A DNA stretch of 27,481 nucleotides, from assembly GCA_015680685.1 (NCBI GenBank), contig MNCI01002098.1:76392-103872 (forward strand). Direction: 5' to 3'. Shown here one piece after another: positions 18,480-27,481 of this stretch. Numbering within the stretch: position 1 is the first letter of the stretch; the number at the start of each line of letters is the position of its first letter. Source of the DNA: Gnetum montanum. Lineage: Eukaryota; Streptophyta; Gnetopsida; Gnetales; Gnetaceae. The notes beneath the pieces are model-generated. The model did not search any database. It was not told the origin of the DNA and saw nothing but the letters and a program-made list of their open reading frames with translations. Both the position numbers and the translations under genes were made by a program.

Positions 18480-19578
18480 GATATTGCTAACTTGCATTAG
18501 TGGAGAAGAAGCACAGAAAATCATTAATGAAGTCCATGAAGGACTATGTGGAGGACACATAGCTCCTAGGGCTATGGCAAAAAAAATTAGATGCCTAGGA
18601 TATTATTGGACTTCCATGGAATGAGATTGCCTTGACAAAGTTAGGACATGTGATACATGTCAACGTCATGCAAATCTTATACATGTTTTACCTACTAAGT
18701 TGCATCCTACATAAATTACGTGGTCATTCCAATGATGGGGGCTAGATATCATAGAACCCATTAGACCTAAGTCTTCCATAGGACATAGCTTCATCATCAC
18801 TGCCACCAAGTACTTCACAAAGTGGGCATAGGCTATCCCCCTTAGGAAAACTACATCTCAATAGGTTTGCCACTTTATGTTGGACAACATAGTAATAAGG
18901 TTTGGTCTTCCCATGACTATTATGACAAACAACGGTCCGCAATTTAGTAGTGTAGAAACCAAAACCTTTTGTAGCAACCTTGGCATCAAGCAATCCTTTT
19001 TGTTGCCATACTACCCACAGAAAAATGGTCAGGTAGAGGCAACAAACAAGGCAATCACCAACTTGCTCAAAAGGATTCTTAGCAATAGTAAGAAGTGATG
19101 GCATGAGAAAATCCTCTACATGCTATGGGCTTACCCTACAACATGTAGAATGGCCACAACTAAGACTCCTTATACCCTAGTCTATAGATCTGAAGCACTA
19201 TTACCTCTTGAATTGCAAGTACTGTCACTTCAAATGATCCTTTCAAGCATCATGAATGAGGCCCAGAACAATGATTCAAGGATCATTAACCTCAAATCCA
19301 TAGAGGAGGAGTGTGCTCAAACACTTGGTTGTATCGAACGATACCAAGAAAAGCAGTGGCAAAAGCATCATTCCAATCTACATTGACAGCCAATCAAAAA
19401 AGGGGACCTAGTTCTCAAAGCTATTTTTGAGCATGTAAACAAGTTCTTAGCAAATTGGGAAGGTCCATTCATAGTTACGAAAGCCTATGAGAATGGAGTC
19501 TTTAAATTGGTAGACATGGATGTCAAAGAGTTTGCAAATCCCGTGAACCACTTGTACCTCAAGTCATACTACGTTTAA
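18480..19578 (+). pseudogene. Integrase domain of element C
   Basis: An HHCC zinc-binding region (VHEGLCGGH ... CDTCQRH) lies at about 18530-18670. The core shows WGLDIIEP (first Asp), TNNGPQFSS (the second Asp is Asn) and NGQVEATNK (Glu present). A C-terminal part with NWEGPFIVTKAYENGVFKL precedes the final stop. Stops near 18417, 18622, 18714, 18735, 18828, 18861, 19096 and 19384 break the frame. The enzyme would join element DNA to the chromosome. Confidence 0.8.
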
Positions 19579-21275
19579 TGCAAAAGCAAGGTAAGCAAAG
19601 ATAGTTCACTATGACTATAAACTAGCATAGATAGTTTGCTATGACTATAAAATAGCATAGACTGTCTGTTATGACGTAAAACTGGCAAAGGATGTTTGCT
19701 ATGATGAAAAAAACTAGCATAGATAGTCCGCTACAACATTAAACTAGCCCATCCTCAAACTAGCCCATCCTCCATCCGCTATGATGATAAACTAGCACAA
19801 TGGTTTGCTAGGACCTTAAAATAGCACATCGTGGTTTGCTAGGACCTTAAACCAGTACATCTAATGGTCTACTAGGAACTTAAACTGGGTTCATGGCACA
19901 ATGTTCTTAGCTCACATCCACGATCCCACAAACAAGAGAGCGTGCATAGTGCCAACATGGGGTGAGATGTTGTAGTTCTAAAATGTAGTTCATGATGATA
20001 AGAAAACATCCCCTAGAACATATGCAATGCCATTACCCTTGGAATCTTGCTGATCCTCTAGAGATGTCTTCTAACATCTTGTTGACCTTTTGGAGCTACC
20101 ACTACCATAGATCATTACCCTAGTAGTGGCTCTTGTTGTCAGTTCCTGCTGCCAAAGTCCCAGCACTATTGTGGCATAGCCACAAAGTTGCTACCCTCCA
20201 GCCCCTGTCATCATCTGAGCTCAAAAGATGTTCAGCTGCTAGGTTTCTCAGCTTACAGCTGAACTGCATGGTGTTTTCCATGGTTGGAAACTCCTAAGCA
20301 CTTGCATCGTTGCAACTCCTAGCCTCCTCAGTGCCAACCCCTTCAGTTTGTTGCTACTATAACTACAACACTTCTTGGCCTTCCTAGTTTGGATGTTGCA
20401 TGCTTTAGCAACAATGCTCCCTACTTGAATAGTGTTTAAAGAAAATGTGATTCTACCCTCACCTCATTTCATGGTTACATTTTTCTAGTCTACTTTCTAT
20501 TGCGTTTGTAGGATACAGGCTAAGATGGTGCTAGTTAGAGATGCATTTCACTAGGAGGACAGGACACTACATCATTCTGAAGTGACCATTTTGACTAGCC
20601 TGGCTACTTGGGAGTGCACATCCCACCCTCCCTCTTAACCTTCTTCACCTTACTTCTCACACCTACAGTTTCCCATTTCACATCTCTTTTACAAGCTTGC
20701 CCAATGCATGTAAAGCCCTCCCACATGCTCAACCGCAAAGTCCATGACGTGCGTAATGCAGCTCGCTGCATGGGAAGCACTGATAGGTAGGTCAAAGCCC
20801 CACATGGATGTAACACAACTCATCTTGGGGAGGAAACATCTATCCTGCAACAATAAGGTTTTTTGCAAGTGAACATGGTTAAACAATGAAAGAAAAGCGC
20901 AAAAGCATAAAAGAGCAAAATAGCTCAAAAAGAAAGAGGTGTGCCCAAAACAAATGTCACATCAGCTATTTCACAGCGACCATCTCTACGCATTCTGACG
21001 AGAGGTCAGAAGCTAGCAAAAGAAATATGCCCATGTGTACCGACTCCCTCACAAGCACTCTGACAAGGGACCGCACTATGTTACATCTTTCCCTTTCCTA
21101 AACCTGTCCCCTCAAATCCATCCTTTCCTCCTTTTTCTACATGACTACCTTGATACTTCCAAGCATAGCAAAGTGACATCTGAGTGACCACTAGAGAGCA
21201 ATGTTGGCATCTTGTCCTTCATGGTGTTTCATATTCTTTGTTGATGTCTCTTAGGCAGATCCTTCAGAAATCAAC
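19579..21275 (+). other. 3' untranslated region of element C
   Basis: There is no convincing coding frame between the pol stop and the polypurine tract. The first 300 bp is a tandem array. The last part, from about 21080, matches the 3' untranslated region of E. Length (about 1.7 kb) is in keeping with Tat elements, which have long variable 3' regions. Confidence 0.7.
19590..19895 (+). repeat. Tandem array downstream of pol, TTTGCTAKGACNTTAAACTAGC core
   Basis: About nine units of 30-45 bp vary around GTTTGCTATGACTATAAAC and GCTAGGACCTTAAACCAG, each followed by TAGCA- or TAGCCCATC-like ends. The core is shared with the array at 15376-16078. Confidence 0.7.
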
Positions 21276-21284
21276 AAAGAGGGG
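21276..21284 (+). other. Polypurine tract of element C
   Basis: AAAGAGGGG, identical to the tract of E at 808-816 and four bases before the LTR start. Confidence 0.8.
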
Positions 21285-21583
21285 CCAATAAAACACCACA
21301 AAATTTCAAGACCCTCATGCTTTAGCAAAGTCTTGGAATTTGGGCAAGGATTTCCACTAGTGCAGCATCATGATGGGTCAATAGAATGGTGTAGGTACCA
21401 AGGATAGACTATACAGTCTAGCAAGTTTTCTATCTCCAGGGCTAACAGGTCTACTGGACTCTCTAGCTTGCCCAACTAGATAATTGACCCGGTTGGCAAT
21501 CTACCTAAGGACCATGCTAGGAGTTCTCGAAAGTGTTCGGGATGAGAAAAATAGTTTTGCAAGTTTTCTAGCATAGAAATATG

Positions 21584-22145
21584 CTATGCTACGCAGTGTA
21601 GTAAGCCTTGAAGAGATCAATCAAGCATCCAAGATGTAAGTTGATGACAAGTTGGTCTTCCAAAGAATTTTCCCATGTTGCAACTGTTAAGAAAACTTGC
21701 TCCACAAACACAGGGTGCTACAATATGCTACGCTATGTAGCATAGAAGAGCGTAACAAGGACAAAGTGCACAAAGGCACCCCTTTGCCAAGTGACTTCAA
21801 CAAGAAGATTGCACTTGGCAACACTTTGACCTCCAAAATTGGTTTTCCCACTTAGCCCTCAGTCCTGAAGTAAGGTTTCTGAGTAGAAAATGATAGATTA
21901 AACAAGGAAGCATGATACACTAGCTGCTACGCTATGCTATGCTACATAGTGTAGCATAACGTAGCAATGATGCAAAAATGACAGAAATGTTCAAAAGATG
22001 AATTCAACATGTTCGAAGGCTTTTTGGCATGGATGAAAAAAGTTGCAATTGTTTGCCTGACCAAGCCTCACAAAATGCCCTCGGCTCCTATGCAAGTGTT
22101 TTGTTAAGACCAGTGGCTACACTATGCTACGCTACATAGCATAAC
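21584..22145 (+). repeat. Array of palindromes in U3 of the element C LTR
   Basis: Dyads occur at 21584-21601, 21728-21745 (CTACGCTATGTAGCATAG), 21926-21965 (a 40-nt imperfect hairpin starting GCTACGCTATG and ending ATAACGTAGC) and 22117-22145, about 145 to 210 bp apart, all upstream of the TATA box. They match the dyads of the A LTR in form and place. Confidence 0.7.
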
Positions 22146-22583
22146 ACAACACCGTGAGCAATTAATTATGCTACGCCAATGTGCTGAACAATGTGGGTAG
22201 TGCATCACTGGCATGGAGTCATGAAGATGTCTTCAGTTAGATCTATAACTTATTAGTAATGATTATTCTCGACCTGATATCTCTTTGGCAGACAAAATCA
22301 GCAAGTTTTCTTCATTTTGCATACCCCTGGTCAATCCCAAAAAATTGTTCCTACGCTTGACCCTGCTTGCAAGAGTAGGGAAGACGTAGTCCTGGAGCAT
22401 AGACATCATTTTTCTTGCATTGTTGGCACGCTGGATTTTGGCACATGTAGTTTCAATAGTATGGTCATAGCATAAGAAAGCTCACCTCCAGCATTGTACA
22501 CCTACATAGTACAACCATGTTCTCACCTTGTGGGACCTAGGACACATGGCCTCTAGACCACGTTTTTCTCCGACTTCTAGCCT

Positions 22584-22591
22584 TATAAATA
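22584..22591 (+). promoter_or_regulatory. TATA box of the element C LTR
   Basis: TATAAATA in the context CTAGCCTTATAAATATCC, matching the minus-strand box of A at 7247-7254. The upstream segment with ACCTAGGACACATGGC is also shared with A. Confidence 0.7.
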
Positions 22592-22887
22592 TCCTAGAAA
22601 AAAATGCTTAAAGGGTTGGCTAGGGATGGTGATTGGCTTTTAAGTTGGCTTTCAGAGAGCATAGTCTGTAATTTTTAGCACTCTGGTTGGCTTTGAGTTT
22701 GCTAGTTGGCTCTACAATTTAGAGATCTGTGACCATACTGCTCTATGTAAGTTGTGCCTCTTCCATGTTGTGTGTTCTATTGTACACCTTTCAACAAAGC
22801 AAAGGATCAAACCCACGACCTTGGGGTGGTGCACTTTCTCACCCAAGTCTATTTTTCTATTTGCTTACTATCATCGTTGTTTTGCAN

Positions 22888-23219
22888 TGCCCTGAACGGT
22901 CTGGTCAATCAGACAAGGACTTAATCAATGTATCTTAACCTTTCATAAATGCTTGTTTCGAAAGAAAGGCACATGAAGTAAATCAACAATCAATAAATGT
23001 AAAGCGGTGAAAATAGTGCAAAACAACGATGATAGTAAGCAAATAGAAAAATAGACTTGGGTAAGAAAGTGCACCACCCCAAGGTCGTGGGTTTGATCCT
23101 TTGCTTTGTTGAAAGGTGTACAATAGAACACACAACATGGAAGAGGCACAACTTACATAGAGCAGTATGGTCACAGATCTCTAAATTGTAGAGCCAACTA
23201 GCAAACTCAAAGCCAACCA
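22888..23219 (-). other. Short contig apparently placed in reverse (U5 of the element C LTR)
   Basis: Bounded by single N at 22887 and 23220. Its last 203 bases (23017-23219) are the reverse complement of 22684-22886 with one mismatch. Its first part, read as given, matches the A LTR region 6697-6900, which is on the minus strand. Turned around, it would overlap the end of the LTR of C and extend it by about 129 bp through the CAGACCRTTCAGGGC block toward the LTR end, just as in A and E. Confidence 0.8.
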
Positions 23220-23220
23220 N

Positions 23221-23712
23221 ATGGTACAATCTATAGGACTACTAAAGAGCTACTTAGCTAAAATAGCTATTTTTGTAGTTGGTGTAGACTACAAGAAAGT
23301 TAGCATTACTTAGAATCTAGTTATACTAAGGTATTGGTTAGGCTTCTCATATTGGAAAATGAAGATTAATAACTTAAAACTAGATTCAGTGAAGCCAACA
23401 ATAATGGAGAAATGGATAGGGTTAAGGACAAGGGATGTCATGAATGTATAAAGGGGGACTAATGAAGACTTGAAGAAGTTATTCTCCTTGTTCATTAATT
23501 ATTTTGCAATAAGATGGACAAAAATGAAAAATGACCCCCCAGGTGGTTGTATGGACTATACAGGGCTATGTCCTAAGAAAGGACAATTGACTAGGCACCA
23601 CTAATCTATCAAGGAATGGTAGAAGAGATTGACAATTTGCCCCAAGAGGACACAAAAGAAAAGAAGAAGATAGTTAGCATAATGCTTAATTTTAACTTTT
23701 ATTATGGCCTAA
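23221..23712. other. Unassigned sequence between contig join and LTR
   Basis: I see no recognisable domain. Short plus-strand frames give blocks such as DPPGGCMDYTGLCPKKGQ, broken by stops. It might be internal sequence of the minus-strand element whose LTR ends at 23713, or an older element. Confidence 0.4.
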
Positions 23713-24490
23713 TGATGAGTAGTGAGGTACCCCTATGTCCAACCATGCGAATCGTTAAGGCATTTAGGTGTGATCCAATCAAATTCCGTGGACCTATAGT
23801 TCTCTAGTGCACTAGTTCCTCTAGGAAGTGACATGGGCATTGAGAACATTCATTGTCTTTCCAAATACACTTGTGAGGCTCAAAGGTATTATTTAAGTGT
23901 AATTGAGGTACATGATTTTTCTCATTTTATGTTTTATAAGTTTGATCGCCTACAACAAGAATGAAAGGTAGAGTAATTTAAGATCTAATTTGTTTACTAC
24001 CTAGCTAGCCTAACACAAGTACCCATCCCACTTTCCTAGAAACATCCTAAACACATATAGTGCTATTGGGCTACCAAATGTTAAGCATTGCAAGATTACC
24101 AAACACTATATGTATGCTTGAAGTGGTTGTGCTTGTGTTCATTAACAACTAAAAAGTAATTACTTAATTGAAATGCAATAAAGTAAAGTGCATTAAAAGA
24201 AACATTAATCTATTCTTGGTGCTACAAGAATTGTCAAAAGAGTTCATTTTTATTCCCATCACACTGCCATGCTGAGGTACCTCAGTGTTTGAACAAAGAT
24301 CCATACACACTTAGACTCTTTCTGTGGGCACTTAAAAAATATTCGAACATTGGAGAAAATAAACTACAAGATCTTCAATAATCTAACTAAAAACTATGAA
24401 AACTCATGCCAAATCAAGAGCCTAGGCACTATATTTATAGCATAGCGTATATCCCACAACATCGGGTACTCGACATCTTGCAATCTCATG
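23713..24490 (-). mobile_element. Diverged family G LTR on the minus strand
   Basis: The plus strand at 23713 reads TGATGAGTAGTGAGGTACCC, the reversed LTR end as in F (13418 backward). Near 24300-24345 a stretch containing GTGGGCACTTAAAAAATATT matches the other LTRs, and TATAAATA is on the minus strand near 24432-24439. The start of the LTR (high coordinate) is uncertain. No clear primer site follows at 23712 downward, so 5' or 3' LTR status is open. Confidence 0.6.
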
Positions 24491-24566
24491 GTCCTAATGA
24501 AAAGGAAAATATAATATTTATATCTAATAAATGAAAAGTGTTCCTTGCAATCTCATGGTCCTAATG
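24477..24566. repeat. 23-bp direct repeat near the LTR start
   Basis: An identical 23-base sequence beginning CTTGCAATCTCATGGTCC lies at 24477-24499 and 24544-24566, 67 bp apart. It sits at the probable outer edge of the LTR and may be a small tandem duplication. Confidence 0.7.
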
Positions 24567-27293
24567 GCATAGACCAAAAATTCACACCTATTATATTTTT
24601 TTAGTTATTTATAAAAATAAGTACATGGCTCAAATATCCAAGAAGTGAACAAGGTATATATCTTATAAAAATAGAAAATATATAGAAATTTTTTTCAAGT
24701 TGAGAGGGTCCATCATGTATAGAATTGGTCCATCTTTCTTCTTATGTGCCTCTTCTAGTGTTTCCATGGCTACTCTTGCCATGTTGCATCAAAATGCAAG
24801 AGTTAAAACCCCTCAAATAAGAAAAATTATTATATTTTCCTCTTCATGGAACATAAAGGTCCTAGGCCAAAAGTATCATATTATGGGTGAGACAAAGGTT
24901 TCCAATAAAATATTCAAAAATATTTTCAAGTATAGAAATGCTACAAATCTTCCAAAAATTGAAAATAAATCCAAATATTTTAAAGAGATCCAAAAATCCA
25001 AAGAATGCATATTTTATTCATGCAACTCTAAAGGCTAAGTCTTGGAATAACCTCACTACTATCATTAGATTATCCTTTAAATTATTTTAATATCCAAAAG
25101 TTTCACAAATTTGTGCCAAAATAATATACTACAACTCTTGGAATAACCTCACTACTATCATCAAATTATCATCATGACCCTAAACAAGTCACTCATGGTT
25201 AGGTCTTGGCAATAGGCTCACAACTAACATCCTCAATGGCCAAGGCACACATATCATGAGAAAAATAGGTCTTAACTATGCTTGAGGGAAACTCCACTAG
25301 ACTTAACTACTTATGTCATGGTCTCAGCTAAATCCATAGTCTCACATAAACTTATGAATCAAAATCAAGGGTAGGAAATCTATCTAGCAATCCTTATTCT
25401 TGTGGGTGGGTCCTACTAAGGAACACTCCATTACTACATGCAAATAGAGACATCTAAAACATTCATGGATCCCACTACTAACTGAGAAAAAAATGGTCAC
25501 AAAAATATTATTAATATATTCCAAAAATCAAAATGATTTTGAAAATAGCCAAATTCATGGTAGTTAAATTTTCACAAAATTTCTACAAAATCATGCTCAT
25601 GTCATAAGCAGTTCCAAAATATTCATAAACTATTCAGAGGGCAAGTTGGGCAAAATTTCCATAATTCTATAAATTTACCAAATAAAGAAAATGATCTAGA
25701 CAATAGTAAAATATTGATTTTCATACACACAAGCCAAAAATGACAAGAATTTGATAGAATCTCAGTATAATAATCAAAATTATGGAAGAAGAATAGAAAG
25801 TAGAGAGAGGAGGAACAAAAAAACTACAACAAATAGCACAAATATATGAAAAGAAAATTAAAATAATCTTTCTTGCTTATGTTGGCAAAGCTCCTAGAAT
25901 CTTCTAATGGTATTTCTTTCTTCCTAATACTCTCAAATTGTCTTTGCTTCACTTAACCTATCATGACCAAAAGTCATTCTACAAACTACAATGAGATGTA
26001 CGTAGGGCCACTACCTATTTATAAGGGAAAGAACGGAAGAAATTGAGCCCAAATTTGCTTCAAAATGAAGAAGAAAGGAAAAAAACATTTTTTAGGAAAA
26101 ATGTGATAGGACACTATTTTGTGAAAACAACAATTGCATGCAAAATGATGGAGGAAAAATCATGATACATAACATACATAACATATGTTATATGTTATAT
26201 CATATAACATATTTACTTTCATTTTTGTTTAGCATTTTGATTTTTAATTTTTAATTTTATTTTTTAAAACATAAATAATTTCTATAAGTTTTTTTTTATT
26301 AAATTCTCTTTTCCTTAATACCTTAGTGCTTCCATGCTCATAACGTGTATACTAGGACGTTTAGATTAAATTCTATTTGAACCTACAAGATCCTTATCAA
26401 GTGTTCTACTTGATCATATGTTGAAATCTCACCTTAGCTTCACTTATCATAGTTGTTTAGTTAAAATGCTAAAAAATTTAGCAAACTAGAAATTATGATA
26501 TCTTGAAAACTTATTCTAGTAAACCAAAAGTCAAAATCTACAGTTTCAAATGTCCTAGACACATTGGGCATCATCTTAAGATACTTCCTTAACAAAGATA
26601 ATTTATACAATATTTAATTATAATTAAAAATAAATTCCAAATCCTAGTTTAATAATAAAAGGTAATAAGACATATATTTTGGGTAGGGTCAAGGTTTAAA
26701 ATTGATCCATGAACAAAATATTATATAATCACACATGCATAATGAAATAGAAAGATGCATAATTAAATGTGCATAACAAATATTGAATGTACATAAATAA
26801 ATGTGCATAAAGAATAAAATATACATTTCCAAATACTTGTAAAAGCATAATAACTGACAAAGATAAAACTTCATAGGAAAATTGGATTTCAATATTTAAT
26901 CATAAAATATTCAAAGAATCTATGATTAAGCTTAAATAGTAGTAAAAAAAAAAGATAGAAAATTTTAATAAAATACCTTGCCATGCATATTACATTCACT
27001 AATGTAAGAAACTAACTAACTAACAACAACAACAACAATAGTAATATCAACAAGCTAATATATTAAAATGCATCTAATATCATCATAAAATTAATCATAT
27101 GCATTAAATTAAATAATTAAATTTATGCAAATTTCTAGGTTATGATAGAAATTTCCTCCAATTCTCTAGGAATAAAGATCTTCTATGAAAAGCTATAGGA
27201 GGAAATAAATATCTCTTATCCCTTATTTTGAACTATAAACTTGAATGTTTTATGAAGTGTAAATAATGTGATGTAATTTCTAACATTGACATT
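24567..27293. other. AT-rich region without recognised genes
   Basis: No frame longer than about 110 codons and none with a known domain. A minus-strand TATAAATA at 26016-26023 is followed downstream by a polypyrimidine-rich leader-like stretch, so part of this may be a worn LTR of a third family. I could not find its ends. A roughly 30-bp repeat beginning CTTGGAATAACCTCACTAC occurs at 25041 and 25137. There are also short AAC and ACTA runs near 27010-27040. Confidence 0.45.
26178..26212. repeat. Overlapping AT-rich palindromes
   Basis: ATAACATATGTTAT (26178-26191) is a perfect palindrome. ATATGTTATAT at 26190-26200, one base, and ATATAACATAT at 26202-26212 form a second perfect hairpin. AT composition makes chance formation fairly likely. 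Confidence 0.7.
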
Positions 27294-27481
27294 TGATGGG
27301 ACACGATATCGCATCTGCCACGATATTGCATCTTCCCCTACGATATCACGTGCACGATATCGCAATGCGTTGTCAAATCTATAAATAAGAGGTGACTCTC
27401 CCTTGTTTCTCATTCTAGGCCTAGACCGTAGTGAAACTCTGGTAGTTTTACCTCTCCAGAGATAGAATAATTTCCATGTGC
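27294..27481 (+). mobile_element. Start of a family G LTR, cut by the window edge
   Basis: It starts TGATGGGACACGATATCGC. CGATATCG is at 27304-27311 and 27355-27362, variants at 27321 and 27341, and TATAAATA at 27380-27387. From about 27330 it matches the LTR of F nearly base for base, including AGAGGTGACTCTCCCTTG. The upstream flank is AT-rich with no polypurine tract, so it is more likely a 5' or solo LTR than a 3' LTR. Confidence 0.8.

Larger units (their letters stand above)
16079..19578 (+). pseudogene. pol of element C (Tat-lineage Ty3/gypsy), decayed
   Basis: Domains run in the order reverse transcriptase, RNase H, second RNase H (aRNH), integrase. The dual RNase H is a known mark of the Tat lineage. 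The first frame, 16079-16351, ends in the usual linker before the reverse transcriptase and a frameshift lies near 16345. More than fifteen in-frame stops follow, many at positions where CAA, CAG, CGA or TGG would be expected. The end is taken as TAA at 19576-19578. No gag or protease is seen upstream; a minus-strand LTR and the array occupy that place, so the 5' half is lost or displaced. Confidence 0.85.
21289..22886 (+). mobile_element. 3' LTR of element C (family B), 3' end displaced
   Basis: It starts TAAAACACC (TG changed to TA) directly after the polypurine tract and follows the LTR of A and E, for example GGCAAGGATTTCCACWAGTG near 21340. TATAAATA is at 22584-22591. At 22887 the sequence stops at an N. 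The remaining U5 appears reversed in 22888-23219; about 100 bp of the LTR end is absent. Confidence 0.8.

Noticed and set aside
20604-21101. Several overlapping 60-80 codon ORFs in the 3' region of element C
   Set aside because: They overlap on both strands in a region that is non-coding in the related element E.
22684-23219. A 203-bp inverted repeat as a MITE or foldback element
   Set aside because: The arms end exactly at N positions, and one arm fits an LTR when reversed, so an assembly error explains it better.
23616-23807. 63-codon plus-strand ORF spanning the LTR edge at 23713
   Set aside because: It crosses a defined LTR boundary and has no domain, so it is chance.
24700-25038. 112-codon plus-strand ORF in the AT-rich region
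   Set aside because: Lysine/isoleucine/asparagine-rich composition reflects AT-rich DNA; no motif or promoter context supports it.

Overview
The window looks like heterochromatic DNA from a large, retrotransposon-rich seed-plant genome. It holds Ty3/gypsy elements with long LTRs, a pol carrying a second (aRNH-type) RNase H as in the Tat lineage, a primer-binding site of the type used by Athila/Tat elements, and heavy C-to-T / G-to-A decay. I see no intact host gene, no tRNA or rRNA gene, no CRISPR array and no bacterial operon. The species cannot be named from the sequence. Element letters below are local labels.

Layout. 1-2600: 3' end of element E (+): 3' untranslated region, polypurine tract, and a complete LTR (821-2600). 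2601-8310: element A (-), the same LTR family B, with 5' LTR 6573-8310, primer site, gag (about 6174-3694) and protease (about 3119-2601); E is inserted in its protease. 8311-12405: D (-), a decayed gene-like unit with up to eight candidate exons, a TATA box at 12541-12548, a conserved core exon, an acidic repeat exon and a coiled-coil exon; the LTR of A cuts its 3' end. 12583-14473: element F (+), a second LTR family (here G) with a complete LTR (12583-13418), primer site and gag-like ORF, ending in a 351-base gap. 14825-15375: a family G LTR on the minus strand. 15376-16078: a tandem array. 16079-22886: element C (+), decayed pol, 3' untranslated region with a related array, polypurine tract and family B 3' LTR. 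22888-23219: a short contig that appears to be placed backwards. 23713-about 24490: another minus-strand family G LTR. 24491-27293: AT-rich sequence with no recognised gene. 27294-27481: start of a further family G LTR (+), cut by the window edge.

How it fits together. The insertions are nested: D is older than A, and A is older than E. E keeps many CpGs where its relatives have TG/CA, which agrees with E being youngest. Both LTR families carry clusters of short palindromes in U3: CTACGCTA-type dyads in family B, and paired CGATATCG sites about 20 bp upstream of the TATA box in family G. These look like promoter elements. The single N positions mark contig joins whose flanks are unmerged duplicates, so several apparent repeats are assembly artefacts. 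No new functional system is evident. The most unusual items are the U3 palindrome arrays, the 35-bp inverted termini of one LTR, and the broken spliced gene D.
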